Part shown: piece after piece, positions 33,368-45,287 of the stretch
Layout of the letters: every line of letters starts with the position of its first letter
How positions within the stretch are numbered: position 1 is the stretch's first letter
Assembly: GCA_021292165.1 (NCBI GenBank)
Contig: CM037879.1
Coordinates: 111,592,359 to 111,656,358 of the forward strand
Source of the DNA: Shinisaurus crocodilurus
Taxonomy: Eukaryota > Chordata > Lepidosauria > Squamata > Shinisauridae
Length of the DNA stretch: 64,000 nucleotides
Direction: 5' to 3'
The notes under the pieces: model-generated
The model's input: only the letters and a program-made list of their open reading frames with translations
Database searches by the model: none
Told to the model about the DNA's origin: nothing
Translations under genes and position numbers: made by a program

Positions 33368-35290
33368 ATGGGGCACTGGATGCTGCCTTGTGAAGTGCAG
33401 CCAATAGGAAGTCATGAGGGAGGGGCTTTTAAAGTAGTTTGCTATCTTCCCTGAATGGTCTCCAGATGATAGTGGGCAATCCACCTTCCCTGCCAGATCG
33501 GCAATGCGAGAATTAGCTAGTTGCTTGCTTCAGGGCTGAATAGGATATTTCCCCTCCCTGATCTGAATTAGTAGTGGTTTAAGGGTGTTGTTTTTGTTAA
33601 CTTAATCTCAATCCAGGTAATTACCAATAGGTAATTTAGAAGTCACAGTGGGTGGGGCTGAGGAAAAACAACCAAGGGATAATGCTGAATATCTGAGACA
33701 TCTTAAAGGGGTGGGAGCTGTTTCCTAAATCAGCCTGTCATGGTTTATCATTTGAAGGGGAGTGAGGGTGGGAGGGACAAAAGTGGAACAGGAAGGAACC
33801 TTATTGAGACCTGTCAGATTCACCTCCCTGGGACTTCTGAGCTTGAGGGGGATGCGACTGGGCCCTGGCAGGCTCTCATTGACACTCCATTTACGTGTGT
33901 GGGCTACGACTTCCTATGAGCAGCATGCATTAGGAAGGCCATTTTCCACAACCTGGTTATGACTGGGGAATGCTGGGAGTTGTAGTCCAACACAGCTAGA
34001 GGGCACCAGGTTGGGGAAGGCTGGCTTAAGGCTGGGAGCCAAGGTGGGAGGCGGGAGCACTCAAGCAAGGGAACCAGCAATGAGACAGCAGCTGCACTGG
34101 TTCGCCAGAGGGTAGTAAATACCTGTACTGGTGAAGCAGGTGGGTAGGTTAACAAGGGCAGTTTGCAGATCAGAACCACAGTATACTTGTGGCCTTATTA
34201 AAACCCAAGCTGTGTCTCCTGTCTCTTCATTCTAGGGTCTGGGGGCAAGGAAAAGTGTTGCAACACACACCATTTGGAAAGTGAAATAGAACTGTGCCCC
34301 CCCCCCCCCGCCGCCCCGCACACTTTTTTCTATTTCTATAAAGCAGGACCAGCATGTGTTCAGGCTCCTTACTAATAAAGACTGAGCTTATGTTGGTCAG
34401 ACAAAGAATGAAAAGGAAGCTGCCCTCTGGGTTACTGTTATATCAAAGGTTGATTTAAGCGTCTCCGGTTCCAGCAGTGTTTCTTTAGAGCATTGTGTTT
34501 CCAGATTAGATTAAACACTTAATCTTGTTTTCAAGGTCAAGCAGGGTTTGATTAAGTTTTCTGGTTCAACTCTATGAGATTGAAACCCACTACTGCTCCT
34601 TTCCTCCCAGTTTAGAAAATCATTGCCTGTATCTCTCCTGCTGACAGAATGGAGTGAGTCTGATTGAGTGGTTTGAACTGTGTGAAGACAAGAACTAGGG
34701 GCACTATCTGGTTTTTTAAATGGTGGCTGTGGCTTTTATTTTGTCCTAGAAAATGTTTAAAATATATTTTCAAAGTCAATAATGTAACTTTTATTTTATT
34801 TCTATTTCATTAATGCAGTTTAACTTTAGCCTGGATCTAAATAACTGTGTAACTAGTTTTGTTGGGTAGGAGAGGGTTAATGGAACCAGGAGTGCTGATG
34901 GTGGCTGCCTTAATAGTCCTAGCGGAGTTGCCAAAGTCTCTCTCTTTTGCTAAGAAGATTGGTTGATTGCTCTCAATAGTTGGCCTTCACAATGGCCAGG
35001 AATTACCTGAAAGGAGGATACCTCTACACGACACACAGGGTTCACACATCACAACAACCCACCCTGCAGCATGCTCAGCCAATATAAGTTGCTCTCTGAG
35101 ACATGCACCTTGGGGCTCCTTTTCTGTGAGGCAGAGGAGTCTGGGGGTGAAACTTTCAGACTGTGCAAAGCTATGTGCAATCTGAGAGTTTTATCCTAGT
35201 CCAATATCCTCCTCTGCCACATTGAAAGGGGTCTTGGCACACAGTACTTGGATCACATGACATAGCTGTTTGGGCAGCAAAATAGATTAG
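33368..35290. other. Non-coding with one MITE half
   Basis: 33963-34025 (GGGAATGCTGGGAGTTGTAG, GGGCACCAGGTTGGGGAAGG) is the right arm of the hairpin family of 6691. The rest has no recognised feature. A C10 run at 34297 leads into GCCGCCCCGC. Confidence 0.45.
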
Positions 35291-35475
35291 GAACACAGGA
35301 AGCTGCTTTATACTAAGTCAGACCATTGGTCCATCTAGCCCAGTATTATTAACACTGACTGGCAGCAGCTCTTTGGGGATCCAGGCAGGATTCTTTCCTA
35401 GCCCTACCTGGAGATGCCAGGGATTGACTTTCTGCATGCAGAGTGTGTGCTCTACCTCACTGAGCCATGGCCCTT
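35291..35475 (-). mobile_element. tRNA-Ala-type SINE
   Basis: In plus orientation it starts GAACACAGGAAGCTGCTTTA and CTAAGTCAGACCATTGGTCC, passes ACTGACTGGCAGCAGCTCTT and TGCCAGGGATTGACTTTC (box B side), and ends with CACTGAGCCATGGCCC (box A). It is a full-length minus copy of the family at 53765-53955. Confidence 0.85.
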
Positions 35476-35529
35476 CCACTTACTGGACCAGCTCTACCAG
35501 TAAGTTTAACACCCCTGGATTTTTGAGAA

Positions 35530-35700
35530 AATTTACTTCAGTATAAAAAACAAAGACATAAATAGTCATGTTGGTCTGTAGAAAAATATCCAAATACTAC
35601 AGTAGAGCAATGCCTTTATTAGGCGCAACCAAAATGTCATAGCTTGCTCACTATTTTGTGCCATTTTGCTTGGTCCCCTAATAAAGGTATTGCCCTGCCA
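35530..35700. repeat. Dispersed repeat fragment
   Basis: CAATGCCTTTATTAGGCGCA and GCTTGGTCCCCTAATAAAGG are an inverted pair related to the hairpin at 48424-48523 (ACCTTTATTAGGACCAACTA). A short non-autonomous element is likely. Confidence 0.5.
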
Positions 35701-35762
35701 TAGATTCAGCATCAGATTAAATGAAGGCCAGGATCTCAAGACCTATTTGAAACCTACCCTGT

Positions 35763-35765
<3 letters not shown>

Positions 35766-35800
<35 letters not shown>
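35766..35800. repeat. (CA)n microsatellite
   Basis: A pure (CA)n tract of about 17 units. Confidence 0.95.
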
Positions 35801-35802
<2 letters not shown>

Positions 35803-36815
35803 TGCACATTTATATTTGAAAAGCAGATCCCCATCCAACATTTGTGGAACTGCTGTTTTAAGAACTCAAGCCCTGAATCTCCTAGGGCACATTAATCCTC
35901 TCCTCCCAGTCTTACAACTTTATGTTGAAAACATATACATTTTCTCACATAATCAGACCAAAACTCCAACTCGTTTAGCATTCTGTCTTCACAAGCTCAC
36001 CAAATAAATTCCTCTGGGAAGTTCACAAGCAGGATATAATGCTCATGGGATGGCCCATCCCTCGCTGTTTGTCATCAGCATCTGGAAATCTAAAGTATAC
36101 TATCTCTGTTAGTTCAAGGGTAATTATAAAACCAGTGCTATTCAGCCTGTTCTGCTGATGCTTTACAGAACTTTCTGGGTAAGTGATCGTGTGTGACTTG
36201 GCTTTATACATTCAGGCAACACAATGAGAAGCAAGGAGCCAATAACATCGATATATATGATTTCAAAAATACGTAGGAGGAATTCCATCATGAAAATAAA
36301 ATAGAAAGCATAAAATCCATCTAGATATCTTCACAGTTCCTTCTGTTGTATATTGTGGGTGGCACACCAAACCACAGATCCTGCAGACTTGTTTGTGGGG
36401 GGTTGGGGTTGGGGTTTGTTTGTTGTTTTTTGCAAGCATGGAGGACGTGTCTGAATGAGGTACGAGGATTTGATTAAAATCTTTCCTCTACCTTCCTTGA
36501 GGGTGATAAAAGAGCTAAAAAATCTTTGCTGAGTGGAGGAATGATAAACTGTGTGAGGGAAGAGAAAAACAGATAGCTTTAGCCAACGAATTTGGGATAT
36601 AAATATGACTGTGTATAAATATTATTCTGACAGTGATTCCCGATAAAACCTTTTTTTGGAAAATCAGCATGATGCAAGTTGTGTTCTTGGATCCTCTGCT
36701 CAGTTTAGTGACAGCCTTCCCTTTGCCTGTAATGGTACAGGATAGGTGCATAGCTACAGAGGACAGCACTTCCACCCCACAGGATGAAGGCAAAGCAAAA
36801 TAAAGATATAACTTA

Positions 36816-36855
<40 letters not shown>

Positions 36856-36989
36856 GGGGTCCATTTACTAAGAATTTTGAAAGCGTCTTTCTTGCCATTA
36901 TCCCACCCGCTCAATGAGTGATGGTACTATGAATGTATTACTCATTCCTCTTTTTTCCTCAGATAACTCTGTATCAATCAATATAGACC
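35801..36989. other. Non-coding, no recognised feature
   Basis: Unique AT-rich DNA. A (GT)n tract of about 16 units sits at 36820-36853. The 127-codon minus frame across that tract contains translated repeat and is not gene-like. Confidence 0.45.
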
Positions 36990-36997
36990 CACTATAG

Positions 36998-37449
36998 CAG
37001 GGTGCAAAACCTCAGGCCCAGGGGCCAAATCTGCCTGTGGGGGTCCACAGATGGCCACACCCCCTTTCCCCCAACCACCAATCATTTGGAGGTTTCCCAA
37101 CTTTTGTGCAATCCCCCCCCCATTCTAAAAGGTTGAAATGCCTCTCCTAAGGCTTAGTGACTGGCAGTAAGAGCTTTAAGCTAACACAGTGTTCTCCAAC
37201 CTTGGGTCCCCAGATGTTTTTGGCCTACTCCCAGCATGCCCCAGCCAGCTACACTGGCTGGGGCATGCTGGGATGTGTAGGCCAAAAACATCTGGGGACC
37301 CAAGGTTGGAGAACACTGAGCTAACATATGCTGGTATTGTTGGCCTTGCCTCTTTTGCCTTCGGCCCCGCCCACCACTGGAATGTGGCCCCTGAGAGCTT
37401 CTCCAAAATGGAATTTGGCCCTTTGGCAGAAAGAGATTCAACATCCCTG
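36998..37449. mobile_element. hAT non-autonomous element hosting a nested MITE
   Basis: The ends are CAGGGTGCAAAACCTCAGGC and GAGATTCAACATCCCTG. The flanks CACTATAG (36990-36997) and TACTATAG (37450-37457) agree at 7 of 8 bases, a probable hAT target duplication. The interior matches the element at 13217-13578 (AAATGCCTCTCCTAAGGCTT) and is interrupted at 37187 by a second element. Confidence 0.8.
37187..37318. mobile_element. hAT MITE, near-perfect hairpin, nested
   Basis: A 132-base hairpin starting CAGTGTTCTCCAACCTTGGG and ending CCCAAGGTTGGAGAACACTG. The perfect 8-bp duplication AGCTAACA (37179-37186 and 37319-37326) lies wholly inside the older element, proving the order of insertion. 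The sister copy is at 57573-57707. Confidence 0.92.
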
Positions 37450-37457
37450 TACTATAG

Positions 37458-38149
37458 CATAGGTACACAGCATTCCACATAAGAATGTATGAGGAATGGC
37501 AGCAGGAGGAGATGATAAACAAGAATTGACGGCCGCACTCAGTATAAAACTACTGAACAATGGGACTAAATATATCGCTTTGTGTGCAAACCTAGCCCTG
37601 AACCTCAGCACTCCAGCACCGCAACACAATGGCCCTATAGCTCTGACTGCTGAGGTTTGATGCTGGATGAGCAGGAAGTATAATCATTTATCCCCGAACC
37701 TCAGTGGTATCGTGTAAGGAGGGGGATATTATTACTTCCTATATGAGACAGTTTTGGAGGAGGGATTGATATTGCAGGGTGCAAAATATACAGTACTCAG
37801 CATCTCTATCTGTCATCTTAACTTACAGTAGAGGAATGGTTGGTTACGCAGGTTTTAGCAAACCATTTTAATGAGCAACTTGCCATTTTATAAAAGCGTA
37901 CGGGAAGAGACCTGCCAATCAAGGATTCTTACTACCTGACCAGCTGTGTCCTTTTATTGTATAGTGGAATACTGCGTGGCCTAGTAAAAATGTCTGACAA
38001 GAAGTATTATCTATTACACAGTGATATGGAAAATGAAGGTTATTTGTTATTTGATTTAAATATTACCAACAAACAGTATACCAGATTACCAACAAAGTAT
38101 AATATATCTATAATCATGGTTTGTTTGTTTTTTGCCTTCTTTTTGTGAT
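37458..38149. other. Non-coding, no recognised feature
   Basis: Unique AT-rich sequence; nothing recognised. Confidence 0.45.
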
Positions 38150-39695
38150 ATCATAGAATCATAGAATCATAGAAAAGTAGAGTTGGAAGGGGCCTACAAG
38201 GCCATCGAGTCCAACCCCCTGCTCAATGCAGGAATCTAGGTCAAAGCATCTCTTACAGATGTCTGTCCAGCTGCACCTTGAATGCCTCCAGAGTGGGAGA
38301 GCCCACGACCTCCCTAGGTAGTTGATTCCATTGTCTTATTGCTCTGACAGTCAGGAAATTTTTCCTGATGTTTAGGTGGAATCTAGGTTCCTGTAACTTG
38401 AGCCCATTATTCCGTGTCCTGCAAACTGGGATGACCGAGAAGAGATCTTTGCCCTCCTCTGTGTGACACCCCTTCAAATACTGGAAGAGTGCGATCATAT
38501 CTCCCCTCAGTCTCCTCTTCTGAAGGCTAAACATGCCCAGTTCTTTCAGTCTCTCCTCATAGGGCCTTGTTTCCAGTCCCTTTATCATCCTTGTTGCCCT
38601 CCTCTGAACCCTCTCCAGTTTGTCTATGTCCTTCTTAAAGTGAGGTGCCCAGAACTGGACGCAGTACTCAAGATGAGGCCTAACCAGTGCCGAGTAAAGG
38701 GGAATTATCACTTCCCGCGATTTGGAAGCTATACTTCTATTAATACAGCCCAAAATTGCATTTGCCTTCTTTGCAGCCACATCGCATTGCTGGCTCATAT
38801 TCAGTTTGTGATCTACCACAATTCCAAGATCCTTCTCACTTGTAGTATTGTTGAGCCAAGTGTCCCCCATTCTGTAACTCTGCATTTGGTTTCCTCTCCC
38901 TAGGTGCAGCACTTGGCATTTATCCCTATTAAATTTCATTCTGTTGTTTTCGGCACAGCGCTCCAGCCTATCGAGGTCACTTTGAATTTTGTTTCTGTCT
39001 TCCAGAGTATTAGCTGTTCCACCCAACTTTGTGTCATCTGCAAATTTGATAAGCATTCCCTGTACCTCCTGATCCAAGTCATTAATAAAAATGTTGAAGA
39101 GCACCGGGCCCAGGACCGAGCCCTGTGGTACCCCGCTCGTTACCTCTCCCCAGTTTGAGAAGGAACCATTGATAAGCACTCTTTGAGTCCGATTCTTTAG
39201 CCAATTGTGGATCCACCTGATAGTTGTTCCATCTAGCCCACTCTTAGCTAGCTTACTAATCAGGATATCATGAGGCACTTTGTCGAAAGCTTTGCTGAAG
39301 TCCAGGTATATAATGTCCACAGCATTCCCACAGTCCACAAGGGAGGTTACCCGATCAAAAAATGAGATCAGATTAGTCTGACAGGATTTGTTCTTGACAA
39401 ATCCATGCTGGCTTCTAGTAATCACTGCATTGTTTTCAAGGTGCTTGCAGACTGACTTCTTTATAATCTGCTCAAAAATCTTCCCGGGGATTGATGTCAG
39501 ACTGACTGGCCTATAGTTCCCAGGTTCCTCCTTCTTGCCCTTTTTGAAGATGGGAACAACATTTGCCCTCCTCCAGTCGTCTGGCACTTCACCTGTCCTC
39601 CATGATTTCTCAAAGATAATAGACAGTGGTTCTGAGAGTTCTTCTGCCAGTTCCTTTATTACTCTAGGATGCAGCTCATCAGGCCCTGGAGATTT
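38150..39695 (-). mobile_element. CR1 LINE, 5'-truncated, inverted copy
   Basis: On the minus strand this matches 28311-29859 of the first CR1 almost base for base, ending (plus view) in TCATAGAATCATAGAATCAT at 38151. The 5' truncation point is at about 39695, where AAATCTCC is the first shared block. Plus-strand frames here are shadows. Confidence 0.92.
38253..39695 (-). pseudogene. CR1 reverse transcriptase fragment
   Basis: An open frame of about 480 CR1-derived codons, from the start of the RT domain to near its C-terminus. The catalytic YLDFSKAFD and FADD motifs are intact. I count five amino-acid changes from the first copy: GEVT for GEVM, DLDQ for DLDE, LERC for LERW, FSVI for FSFI, SPTL for SPSL. 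A TCA-to-TAA change ends the protein four residues early (last residues LDRHL). The frame extends upstream of the junction into flanking DNA for 17 codons, which are not CR1. It has no endonuclease and no start, so it is not a functional gene. Confidence 0.88.
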
Positions 39696-41044
39696 CTCAG
39701 TCCTGTCAGGCAGTGTCCACATGCTACGGTATGTCACAAGGCTCAATAGAGCTCAATAGTGTTTTCCCCATCCCCAGCCAATGAGAGCACATGCAGGTAG
39801 TGTGAGAAGAGTGGCAGAGAATGGGAGATTCTTGAGTATTTCCTACATCTTTGTTCTGCCCTCTCTTTCTGAGCCATGCGAGTTGCTTATGCTCAGGAAC
39901 ATGACTGAATCAAACCCACATTCTATACAATATTAACCGGGTCATGAATTGTGATGACTTTAAAAAAACCAAAAGAGGAAAGGATGCCAGTGGCTATTGA
40001 AGGAGACAAGAACACGTAGCCTTTGCATGTATCTCTTCATTCATTGATACTTTGCTTTTACATCATCAGTTGATGTTCTTTATGGAGGACAAAAAAACTA
40101 CATGTTATGTTAATCATGTGGTTTGCCCTTGAGGGCAGGATTTTTCTTTCACTAACAGCCAGCACAGGAGGCCCGATACATATTAGGTCCCTTGAGTGGG
40201 TAGGAAGGTGTGATTTAGCCCTTTGCTACCTCCCCCACCCTGCAGTCCTGATCTGGATCATTCCCCCCACCACATGCTGGGCTATTTGTGAAAGAAAAAT
40301 AGTGCACTCAAGGGCAAACCACATGATTACATAATGTGCAATTTGACCCTGATTGAGTACAGCATTGATACTCCCCACTCCCCTAAGAGATGGGAAATGT
40401 AGGGACTATTTAAATATTTGAATGTGCATTTGTCAGTTTTACCCATCCCACAAAATACTTATTTAACACTTACCACTGCATTCTTAAAATAAACAAGTGA
40501 TCATGGATCTAATATTCCTGTAACTAGCCATTTGTTCAGAGCATGCATGTGCAAGTACCACGGAGCCAAAATGTTCTTAATCTGGGATAGAAGTGGAAAG
40601 AAAGCCATATTTAAATGAAATATGTGTTCTTGCCAGGGCAGCCATTAGACAATATGACAAGCCTTGCAAGAGGAATTGCAGAATCACATAGTAGTTCGGG
40701 TGTTTGACTTTTATCCCAGTGGAACTTGGATTCAAATCCCCGCTGGGTGACCATGGGCCAGCTGCTGTCTCTCACCCTGACGGTTACCCCCTGTCATTGC
40801 CATTGTGCAGGAAGAGAAACAAAATAAGGAAGAGCAAATGCAAATGTGCAGTGCTGCAGCCTGCAACTGGGGCTGGATCTTGGGGCCAAAGTCCAGGGCT
40901 CTTGCAACATGAATACCCAGAGAACAGCAGGTGATGGGAGTGGCGGCAAACAGGCGTGGCCTTGGCACCTCGGCCAGCATGGCCGTGCTGGGTCCCTTTG
41001 GGGCTGATGCTGCTTGCTTCAGCATCCTTTCTTATTGTTTTAAA
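39696..41044. other. Non-coding, little recognised
   Basis: 40690-40800 resembles a diverged 7546-type SINE head (GGATTCAAATCCCCGCTGGG, GACCATGGGCCAGCTGCTGT). Overlapping frames at 40704-41062 on both strands are not protein-like. The rest is unique. Confidence 0.45.
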
Positions 41045-41300
41045 AACAACAACGGTTCGCACATCATGCTAAGCCACCATGGGTTAATTAACCCCTGGGG
41101 CTTAGCAGTGCATGCATACGGCCATTTTGAAAATTCAACGCACAACCGTGGTTTGTCGTGTCATGCAAACCTGGTGAGGGTGGGTTTTTGGCATGGTTAA
41201 CAAACCAAACAGAAACCATAGGCTGTTTTAGGGTTGTGGGTGGTTTGATAACCATGCCAACAACCCACCCTCACTGGATTCGCATGACACAACAAGCTGC
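41045..41300. mobile_element. Foldback element
   Basis: TTGTCGTGTCATGCAAACCT, GGTGAGGGTGGGTTTTTGGC and ATGGTTAACAAACC are repeated inverted as GGTTTGATAACCAT, GCCAACAACCCACCCTCACT and GGATTCGCATGACACAACAA. The arms are about 50 bases each. No target duplication could be fixed. Related arms occur at 18185 and 21465-21560. Confidence 0.65.
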
Positions 41301-41605
41301 AGCCAGGGCCTCAATAGGCAACCTGGCATTCTGCGTGCACTGCAGCTCACTGTGGCATAAATAAGCCCTGATGAGCCAAGCTGATTGCGACGACACAGCC
41401 CTTACACTTTAGGACCCGCCGCATAAACCCTTCTCAGGCTAAGCATCAGCACTTGAAAACCTGAGGGGAGGGTCAATGAAACCTTTCCCCTACCAATGAG
41501 GGAAAAGATTAATACAGGTAATTAAGGATCTATTTTAAATTTAGGATTCTGTGGGTACAAAGGTGTGTGTGTGTGTGTGTGTGTAGATTTAAAAGTAATG
41601 CAGGT
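41301..41605. other. Non-coding with (GT)n
   Basis: Nothing recognised except a (GT)n tract at 41563-41584. Confidence 0.5.
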
Positions 41606-41760
41606 TCATAGATTCATAGATTATAGAGTTGGAAGGGGCCTACAAGGCCATCGAGTCCAACCCCCTGCTCAATGCAGGAAACTAGAGGAGGGGTCTCCCA
41701 TCCAAGTAACAACCAGGCCTGACCCTGCTTAGCTTTCCACGCTCAGACAAGCTGAGCCAG
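41606..41760 (-). mobile_element. 5S rRNA-headed SINE with CR1 3' tail, copy B
   Basis: Read on the minus strand: GCTCAGCTTGTCTGAGCGTG, AAAGCTAAGCAGGGTCAGGC (5S box A with few changes), ACTTGGATGGGAGACC (5S box C), the junction CCCTCCTCTAG, TTTCCTGCATTGAGCAGGGG, TTGGACTCGATGGCCTTGTA and a tail of ATCTATGA units. The 5S part is closer to real 5S rRNA than in copy A at 15402. Both copies stop being 5S at the same base, right after GGGAGACC. Confidence 0.8.
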
Positions 41761-42711
41761 CATGAGCCACAGGCCTGTATGTTAATAACGCCAAGCTGAC
41801 ACATAGGATTTGGGTAGCAAACAAAATAAAAATAAGTTTATTTTAATTCTCAAAATCTTAGTTCCAGAAAATAACTTTAAACCTGCCTTCCCCAAACACT
41901 TTGTAATTAACCTAAGTCCCTATAACTCCTAACTTTCACTCTTCAGACAAGCACTGATTTCTCTCAAAACTCCTGATAGACAAGACACGAATAACTCAAC
42001 TAACCTAACTCCCCAACTCCCAACACACTCTCTCAACACTCCAACACACTGACTCCCAACACCAACCTCAACTCTCAAGTGACTCTGACATCACTGAAAC
42101 ACTCCTTATATACTCCTCCCCCCACCCTTTCCAAGACATCACAAACCACACCCACTCAGTTCAACATTCTATACTCACTAAACATACTAATGCAGACATA
42201 CACCAGGGAATCGAATTTTGGGCTTATGCCATGGTAATCATGTGAATGCAATCAGAGGGTATATTCAGCTTGACATGTACATGGTTACAGATGCATATTT
42301 TATTATATTTACTTTAAATATATATGATCCTTTCCCACAACGGAATGGTGTTTATTCCCAAATAAATGTGTTTATCATCAGGGTTCTAGAGTCATCATTC
42401 ATGTTCAGATAGGCAAAAGAAAATTTCAGCATTTTGTGTTAGATCTTCAGTCATTTACTCTTCTGTGCTTGGAGAAAGAGACTTTCAAAATAGTGCTTAC
42501 CGGCACATGCTTATATTTGTTTCATAGAAATCAATGAAAATGTTTGGATATGAAAGTGTCATATCCAGACACTTTTACCATGCCATCTAAATAATTCAGC
42601 CCCATTCCTCACTATTCAGAATGGGAAAGGCATAACAATTTTTATTTTTTTATATAGAACTTTAGGACAGAGAGCACTTGTTGTTTTGTGAACACTATTA
42701 AGTCACTGACT
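41761..42711. other. Non-coding, no recognised feature
   Basis: Unique DNA. 41990-42180 is rich in CAACTC/CAACAC words, a degenerate simple repeat. Confidence 0.45.
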
Positions 42712-43035
42712 GGGTTCACACAACTGGGGAAGGAAAAGAAGCCATGCTGGTCATGCACCACCTCACTTCCATAATTATTTTCATGTAGTTGCAACCCAGC
42801 AAGCGTGGGCTGCAGGAGTGGCTTCCAAACCACCCTGGAACCCTAGAGCAAGCCATGGGTTGTGGGGTGGTTTGGAAGCCACGCCCGTGGGGCCCCGCTG
42901 CTCGCCTCACTGGGTTTGGATGACATGGCAACCCGTGCCCTGTGCAGGTAGTTATGGAAATAAGGCAACATGTGACTAGAATGCACAGGGCAGGAAAAAG
43001 GAGCTTCTTTTCCTGCCCGATTGTGCGAACCCGAC
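42712..43035. mobile_element. Large foldback element
   Basis: The outer arms TGGGTTCACACAACTGGGGA, AGGAAAAGAAGC and GCTTCTTTTCCTGCCCGATT, GTGCGAACCCGACC are inverted. Inner arms (GGCTTCCAAACCACCCTGGA against GGTTTGGAAGCCACGCC) are also inverted. The piece CACTGGGTTTGGATGACATG recurs at 19880. Long open frames here are by-products. Confidence 0.6.
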
Positions 43036-43491
43036 CATTATGTTGCTTAGGCACAAGACTAAGATTTGCCTTTCAAAACACTAAAAAAAAGCCCTACATT
43101 TCAATCAATCCAATAAGGAGAACACTTCCTTCTATGGCTTGAAAGACTGACTAGCAATCACCTTTTGTCATTTCACAGTATCTTTGCTGTTCGTTTTGCG
43201 CTTGTCTTTTTTGCAATTTGGAGGTGTATTTTTCTTCAAGTATGAAGAATTCCATATTTTCTTTTTCTATCCACTCACTCTACTTGACAAACATGTGACC
43301 TTGTCAGCTATATTTTCCATATATTTACTTTTCCATATATTTACTTTTCCATATATTTACTTTTTTAAAAAAAAAATAAAAAATTGTCTGCATCTTTCTT
43401 GTCTTATACCATCAATTCATTGCCATAGGCTGCTAGTCTTCAACAAAAATGTCAGACCAAATGAAGAAAGGTAAGACTGCAGAAGTGGAAG
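43036..43491. other. Non-coding with a short tandem repeat
   Basis: A 17-base unit (TTTCCATATATTTACTT) is repeated about three times at 43314-43361. Nothing else recognised. Confidence 0.55.
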
Positions 43492-43854
43492 TTGGTCACT
43501 TCTACTCCTCTGGGTCCCATTCTCTCAAAGACTCTTTCAGGTTCTTCTGGCTCATTAACCCAAACTGAGTTAGAGGCGTATTCAGCTACTGCTCTTCCTC
43601 CTGTCACTAGAGTGTCATACTTCAAAGAAACATCTCCTGAAGGACAGCACAAAGTGTCACTGCTGGTGAATTCAGCTTTAAAAAAAATGTACTGTGAAAT
43701 GACACCAAGGACCCATTTGCTCCCATTCTCCTTCATCCCTGAAGTGAGGAAAAGAGCAGAGGCAGTCAGTACTAATCCTGAGGTCCTGATGGATTTAGGG
43801 AGAATTCCTCCTCAGATAGCTATGACTCCATTGAGGTGCAATCAATGTCTGTAA
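43492..43854 (+). other. Unrecognised 120-codon open frame
   Basis: The frame starts MVTSTPLGPILSKTLSG and ends MTPLRCNQCL. It is hydrophilic and has no motif or family that I recognise. A 94-codon frame lies opposite (43452-43736). There are no splice sites or promoter that favour it. It could be a remnant of a processed gene copy or simply a chance frame; I favour chance. Confidence 0.15.
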
Positions 43855-45279
43855 GAAAAAGATAATTGCAAAACTCTGGGTTAAGCTTCAGTACAAATAC
43901 AGCCGAGATAATTAATGACCCATGAAATGGTGACCATGAAAAGCTAGTAATCTGAGCATGAACCAGGTGTGCGCAGAGTTAGTAGAAGAGCAGTGTGTTG
44001 TCAATTTGTGAATTAACCCTCTTGCTCTCTGTCATTGCCATCCAGTCGACACCTTATAACATCAAGCGGCTCCTTTTGCTTTGCAATGATATATGTAGTA
44101 GCTGAAATGTTGTTCGTATCTTCCTGTTGCCCGCTGTGGCTATATGCCGCTGCTTTTATTTATTTTTTTATTCTTCTCAAAATAAATAAATAAATGAACA
44201 AAAATAGTTAGTCCCAGTAGGATACATTTTCTCTCAGTGAATTATTCATAACAGCCTTGTCTACATGTTTTGCACTTCACTATTCTACACTAACTTGCAC
44301 GGAGCCATGTGCATGCAGGAATGTTAAGATCTGAAGCCATCTGTATGGCGTCAACATGTGTGTAAATTGCCAGTCAAGCACGCAAGCGTAATGTGTGTGG
44401 ACTATTGAACATTGCCTTAGGATTTCAACTCTGCTCATTTCATTGTGTGTGCAAGCCCCATGTTACTTAGATTAGAAGTAAAAAATAACAATGATAGATA
44501 AGAAGAAGCCCACTGGAGGTGCACTTTCCCCATCTATAAATTACTGCCATCATATTCTCATTTGCCATGCTTGTACTGTGAATTTCCTGTGAATAGATTC
44601 AGATGAACAACTGAAGTGGTGGGTGATGTGTGGTAAAAACACCTGTGATATAAAATTCCTAGTGTGGAGACAAGTCATTTGAGTGACCTGACATATCAGA
44701 GATGTGTGGTAAAAATCAAAGTCACCACCTCCTGGGAAACATATGAAATCTACCTTGTACCAGGAGGCGGCAAGTCACAATCTCACAGGGGCTGCACATC
44801 TGTCACATATCAAACAATCAATTAGGACACACTGAAACAAGGAGAACACCACCCGTTCCATCATCATTCCTTCCATCCCCTCAGTTTCGCCACTGAAAAA
44901 TGCATAGTACAAAGAAAAAGAATGCATGTAGGATGCTATTATAATAGAACAGATGCAAATGTAGTCAATTCTATCGTTTATCGTACATTTATTGTACAAC
45001 ATTTATGGTACAATAGGAGTTTTTACAGGAAAAGATGGCGATTGCAATTACTACTTCAAAATTAATTTTCTGAAAAATGACAAAAAATAAAGAAAATCTC
45101 CACCCACTATAGGCACAAGATATCCCCCTCCTATACACAAGCTACACACACTTTACTTATACACAACTATAACCCTACAATACAATTGTATTTTTCTTTA
45201 CTTTCTATGTAGGAAGCAAAATGGCAGCCATGTGTAGTTCTTTAAATTTCCCCCCTCTGGTCTTAGCTCTATTTAGTAA
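43855..45279. other. Non-coding, no recognised feature
   Basis: Mostly unique AT-rich DNA. No gene recognised. Confidence 0.45.
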
Positions 45280-45287
45280 GCGGTTAA

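Noticed and set aside
38463..39759. Plus-strand frames of 146, 84 and 74 codons
   Set aside because: They are antisense shadows of the minus-strand CR1 reverse transcriptase, and the same shadows occur opposite the first CR1.
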